Positions 60,799 to 64,000 of a DNA stretch of 64,000 nt are shown one piece after another; position 1 is the first letter of the stretch, and each line of letters begins with the position of its first letter. This stretch comes from Castellaniella daejeonensis (GTDB lineage: Bacteria > Pseudomonadota > Gammaproteobacteria > Burkholderiales > Burkholderiaceae_B), in contig NZ_BAAAFN010000004.1 of assembly GCF_039523555.1 (NCBI RefSeq), positions 186,001 through 250,000 on the forward strand, given 5' to 3'. The position numbers and the translations under genes were made by a program. Below the pieces are notes generated by a model. That model saw only the letters and a list, made by a program, of their open reading frames with translations. It did no database searches and had not been told where the DNA came from.

Positions 60799-62229
60799 AT
60801 GCGCCCATCGCCCGATGTTGCTTCGTCCACGACCCGCCGCGGTCGCCTGCTCACCGTCTGGACGCCCGAGGACAAAGCTTTCTGGGTACGCGAAGGCAGC
60901 GCGATCGCCAACGTCAATCTCTGGATATCGATCCCGGCCCTGTTCCTGGCCTTTGCCGTCTGGCAGATGTGGAGCGTGGTGGCCGTCAACCTGCCCAATC
61001 TGGGCTTCCAGTACACCGAGAACCAGCTCTTCTGGCTGGCGGCGCTGCCCGCCCTGTCCGGCGCCACCCTGCGCATCTTCTATTCCTTCATGGTGCCCGT
61101 GTTCGGCGGCAGGCGCTGGACGGCGCTGACCACGGCCAGCCTGCTGCTGCCCACCATCGGGGTGGGGCTGGCGGTCCAGGATCCATCCACGCCGTATTCC
61201 ACCATGCTGCTCCTGGCCCTGTTGTGCGGCCTGGGGGGCGGGAATTTCTCCTCGTCGATGTCCAACATCAGCTTCTTCTTCCCGAAGGAACGCAAGGGAT
61301 CCGCCCTGGGCCTGAACGCCGGCCTGGGCAACCTGGGCGTCTCCTCGGTGCAGTTCCTGGCGCCGCTGGTCATCACCATGGGCATCCTGGGGCCGTGGGC
61401 GGGCGAGCCGCAGATGGCGAAGCTGTCGGGCGCGCACGGCGGTCCGGTCGAGATCTGGGCCCAGAACGCCGCCTTCATCTGGGTGCCGTTCATCATCATC
61501 GTGTCGATGCTGGCCTGGGTGGGCATGCACGACATCGCCGACGCCAAGGCGTCCTTCCGCGACCAGTCCGTCATCTTCAAGCGCAAGCACAACTGGATCA
61601 TGTGCTTCCTGTACCTGGGCACGTTCGGTTCCTTCATCGGCTTTTCCGCCGGCTTCCCGCTGCTGATCAAATACCTGTATCCCGACGTCCGTCCGCTGCA
61701 GTACGCCTGGCTGGGGCCGCTGGTCGGCGCCGTGGCCAGGCCCTTCGGCGGCTGGCTGTCCGACCGCCTCGGGGGGGCGCGGGTCACCTTCTGGACTTTC
61801 TTCTGGATGATCCTGGGGGTGCTGGGGGTCATGGCCTCGCTGCCGGGCGGCCAGTCGTCGGGAACTTTCCTCGGATTCCTGCTGTCTTTCCTGTTCCTGT
61901 TCTTCCTGACCGGCATCGGCAACGGTTCGACTTTCGCCATGATTCCGGTGATCTTCAACACGCTGGCCCAGCGCCGCCATGCCGCAGGCGGGCCGGGCGG
62001 CCAGGCGAGCGCCGACGCCGAAGGCGCCAAGGAATCCGCCGCCGTGCTCGGTTTCAGCGGCGCCATGGGGGCCTACGGCGGCTTCTTCATTCCCAAGAGC
62101 TTCGGCACGTCCTTCGAACTCACGGGCACCCCGTACGCCGCCCTGGTGTTCTTCGTCGTGTTCTATGCCGTTTCGATCGCCGTGACCTGGTGGTATTACT
62201 CGCGCCGCCGCGCCGAAATCCCCTGCTGA
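60799..62229 (+). CDS. narK: Nitrate/nitrite transporter, NarK-type MFS protein
   Basis: A 476-aa MFS protein of the nitrate-nitrite porter group, twelve helices. The start at 60799 follows CAGGAG. Signatures are GLGGGNFSSSMSNISFFFP (first NNP motif) and GFSGAMGAYGGFFIPKSFG (second), with LRIFYSFMVPVFGGRRWT. A Gly/Ala-rich cytoplasmic loop (RRHAAGGPGGQASADAEGAK) precedes the second. It moves nitrate in and nitrite out for the reductase encoded next. Gene order narK-narG is typical of Burkholderiales. An FNR site precedes it. Confidence 0.93.
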   Translation: MRPSPDVASSTTRRGRLLTVWTPEDKAFWVREGSAIANVNLWISIPALFLAFAVWQMWSVVAVNLPNLGFQYTENQLFWLAALPALSGATLRIFYSFMVPVFGGRRWTALTTASLLLPTIGVGLAVQDPSTPYSTMLLLALLCGLGGGNFSSSMSNISFFFPKERKGSALGLNAGLGNLGVSSVQFLAPLVITMGILGPWAGEPQMAKLSGAHGGPVEIWAQNAAFIWVPFIIIVSMLAWVGMHDIADAKASFRDQSVIFKRKHNWIMCFLYLGTFGSFIGFSAGFPLLIKYLYPDVRPLQYAWLGPLVGAVARPFGGWLSDRLGGARVTFWTFFWMILGVLGVMASLPGGQSSGTFLGFLLSFLFLFFLTGIGNGSTFAMIPVIFNTLAQRRHAAGGPGGQASADAEGAKESAAVLGFSGAMGAYGGFFIPKSFGTSFELTGTPYAALVFFVVFYAVSIAVTWWYYSRRRAEIPC

Positions 62230-62284
62230 GACGCGGTCCCGCCGCCCGTCCGCGGCCGAACCCCTTTCCAATGGAGCATCTACC

Positions 62285-64000
62285 GTGAGCCATTTCATCG
62301 ACCGCCTGAAGTATTTTTCCCGTCCCAAGGAATCCTTTTCCGATGGGCACGGCGCCGTGGTCCGCGAAGACCGCACCTGGGAAGACGCCTACCGCAACCG
62401 CTGGCAGCACGACAAGATCGTGCGTTCCACGCACGGCGTGAACTGCACCGGGTCGTGTTCCTGGAAAATCTACGTCAAGGGCGGCCTGGTCACCTGGGAA
62501 ACGCAGCAGACCGACTATCCGCGCACCCGTCCCGACATGCCCAATCACGAGCCGCGCGGCTGTCCTCGGGGGGCCACGTTCTCGTGGTACCTGTACAGCG
62601 CCAACCGCGTCAAGTACCCGATGCTGCGTGGCCGCCTGGCCCGGCTGTGGCGCGAGCAGCGCAAGACGATGGGCGCCGTCCAGGCCTGGGAGGCCATCGT
62701 GTCCGACCCGGAAAAGGCCGCCAGCTACAAGTCCGTGCGCGGCCTGGGCGGCTTCGTGCGTTCCAACTGGGACGAGGTCAACGAGATCATCGCGGCGGCC
62801 AACATCCACACCATCAAACGCCATGGCCCCGACCGCATCGCCGGTTTCTCGCCGATCCCGGCCATGTCCATGGTGTCCTATGCGTCCGGCAGCCGCTACC
62901 TGTCGCTGCTGGGCGGGTCGCTGCTGAGCTTCTACGACTGGTATTGCGACCTGCCGCCGTCCAGCCCCCAGACCTGGGGCGAGCAGACCGACGTCAGTGA
63001 ATCGGCCGACTGGTACAACTCGACCTTCATCATGCTGTGGGGCTCGAACGTGCCCCAGACCCGCACGCCCGATGCCCACTTCATGGTCGAGGCCCGCTAC
63101 CGGGGCGCCAAGGTCGTGTCCGTGTTCCCGGACTACGCCGAGGGCGCCAAGTTCGGCGACATCTGGCTGCACCCCAAGCAGGGGACCGACGCGGCGCTGG
63201 CCCTGGCGATGGGCCATGTCGTCCTGAAGGAATTCCACCTGGCGGGCAAGAGCGCCTACTTCGAGCGCTATTGCCGCCAGTACACCGACATGCCCTTCCT
63301 GGTGCGCCTGGTGCGCCAGGGAGACCACTATGTGCCCGACCGCAAGCTGCGGGCAGCCGATTTCGCCGATCGGCTGGGCCAGGACAACAACCCTGAATGG
63401 AAGACCGTCGCCATCGACCAGGACAGCGGCGAACTGATCGTGCCCCAGGGCTCCATCGGCTTCCGCTGGGGCCAGCAGGAAGGCGGTGACGCCGGCAAGT
63501 GGAACCTGGAATTGAAGGACGCCCGGGGACACGAGGTGCGGCCGTGCCTGTCGCTGATCGACGCCAGCGACGAGGTCGCGCCGGTGGCCTTCCCGTATTT
63601 CGGCGGCATCCACCATGATCATTTCCAGGGCACGGAGCACGACGAGGTGCTGGTGCGCAACCTGCCGGTCAGGCGCGTCCGGACCGCCGACGGCGATGTC
63701 CTGGTCGCCACGGTGTTCGACCTGTTCGTGGCCAACTACGGCATCGACCGGGGGCTGGGCGGCGACAACGTGGCGTCGTCCTATGACGACGACGTGCCGT
63801 ACACCCCCGCCTGGCAGGAGCGCATCACCGGCGTGGACCGCGAGAAGGTCATCACCGTGGCCCGCCAGTTCGCCGACAACGCCGACAAGACCGAAGGCAA
63901 GTCCATGGTCATCCTGGGCGCCGGCCTGAACCATTGGTACCACATGGACATGTCGTACCGGGGCATCATCAACCTGGTGTCCATGTGCGGCTGCGTGGGG
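62285..64000 (+). CDS. narG: Respiratory nitrate reductase alpha subunit, 5' part
   Basis: GTG start at 62285; the frame stays open to the window edge (572 codons of about 1250), so the gene is truncated here. The start gives MSHFIDRLKYFSRPKESFSD. The FS0 iron-sulfur ligands are at H50, C54, C58 and C93 (STHGVNCTGSCSWK, EPRGCPRGATFSW), the same spacing as E. coli NarG. GSNVPQTRTPDAHFM and VSVFPDYAEGAKFGD fit the Mo-bisMGD domain. It reduces nitrate to nitrite at the cytoplasmic side, together with NarH, NarJ and NarI expected beyond the edge. Confidence 0.95.
   Translation, partial: MSHFIDRLKYFSRPKESFSDGHGAVVREDRTWEDAYRNRWQHDKIVRSTHGVNCTGSCSWKIYVKGGLVTWETQQTDYPRTRPDMPNHEPRGCPRGATFSWYLYSANRVKYPMLRGRLARLWREQRKTMGAVQAWEAIVSDPEKAASYKSVRGLGGFVRSNWDEVNEIIAAANIHTIKRHGPDRIAGFSPIPAMSMVSYASGSRYLSLLGGSLLSFYDWYCDLPPSSPQTWGEQTDVSESADWYNSTFIMLWGSNVPQTRTPDAHFMVEARYRGAKVVSVFPDYAEGAKFGDIWLHPKQGTDAALALAMGHVVLKEFHLAGKSAYFERYCRQYTDMPFLVRLVRQGDHYVPDRKLRAADFADRLGQDNNPEWKTVAIDQDSGELIVPQGSIGFRWGQQEGGDAGKWNLELKDARGHEVRPCLSLIDASDEVAPVAFPYFGGIHHDHFQGTEHDEVLVRNLPVRRVRTADGDVLVATVFDLFVANYGIDRGLGGDNVASSYDDDVPYTPAWQERITGVDREKVITVARQFADNADKTEGKSMVILGAGLNHWYHMDMSYRGIINLVSMCGCVG

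Overview
The window is high-GC DNA with the gene repertoire of a beta-proteobacterium. SerA, NarK/NarG, the OprC-type copper receptor with an upstream DUF2946 gene, and the many LysR/TRAP/NNP families all suggest Burkholderiales, most likely Alcaligenaceae (Bordetella/Achromobacter-like). This is inference from protein content only.

Region 1 (1-10008) looks like accessory DNA. A minus-strand operon runs from a TetR regulator (6259) through a small membrane protein, an HlyD-type adaptor, a double-NBD ATPase and two ABC-2 permeases. It matches the E. coli cecR-ybhGFSR layout. A LysR gene follows. Then come two near-identical 29-bp direct repeats (7682-7710 and 9980-10008) whose core is the 3' end of a tRNA-Gly. 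The left repeat is followed by a frameshifted tyrosine-integrase start. Between the repeats lie an Rrf2 regulator, a GliT-like dithiol oxidase and a HipA C-terminal fragment. The layout reads as the remnant of a small island, with another island to its left, inserted at a tRNA-Gly that lies outside the window.

Region 2 (10042-33436) is mixed core and semi-core. It holds a DUF72 protein, AraC with an AhpD-like protein, an ArsP/YraQ-type permease, a VOC protein, an SbcD/SbcC-like pair, LysR with an azoreductase, an Xre-RES toxin-antitoxin pair, YajQ, AzlDC, a DUF2520 protein, two EamA exporters (one with a MocR regulator), YbaK, two tandem paralogous diguanylate cyclases, uracil-DNA glycosylase, and a cystine-type amino acid ABC transporter.

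Region 3 (33665-49360) holds a DUF2946 gene and copper TonB receptor, an NCS1 permease with a GntR regulator, the ovothiol synthase OvoA with a flavin reductase-like protein, a 7TM diguanylate cyclase, and an AEP/hexose-phosphate-type ABC importer with a DeoR regulator and a divergent IMPase-family phosphatase.

Region 4 (49390-59139) is a compact catabolic operon: TRAP transporter (dctQMP), glutamine-synthetase-like ligase, aldehyde dehydrogenase, iron alcohol dehydrogenase and M81 amidohydrolase/peptidase. It is preceded by three 21-bp direct repeats and an EutR-like AraC regulator. Together these fit uptake of an amine or amino-alcohol and its breakdown through gamma-glutamylated intermediates. 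This is the most interesting system in the window.

Region 5 (59318-64000) has serA with a clear terminator, then an FNR-type site, the nitrate/nitrite transporter narK and the start of narG, which runs off the right edge.
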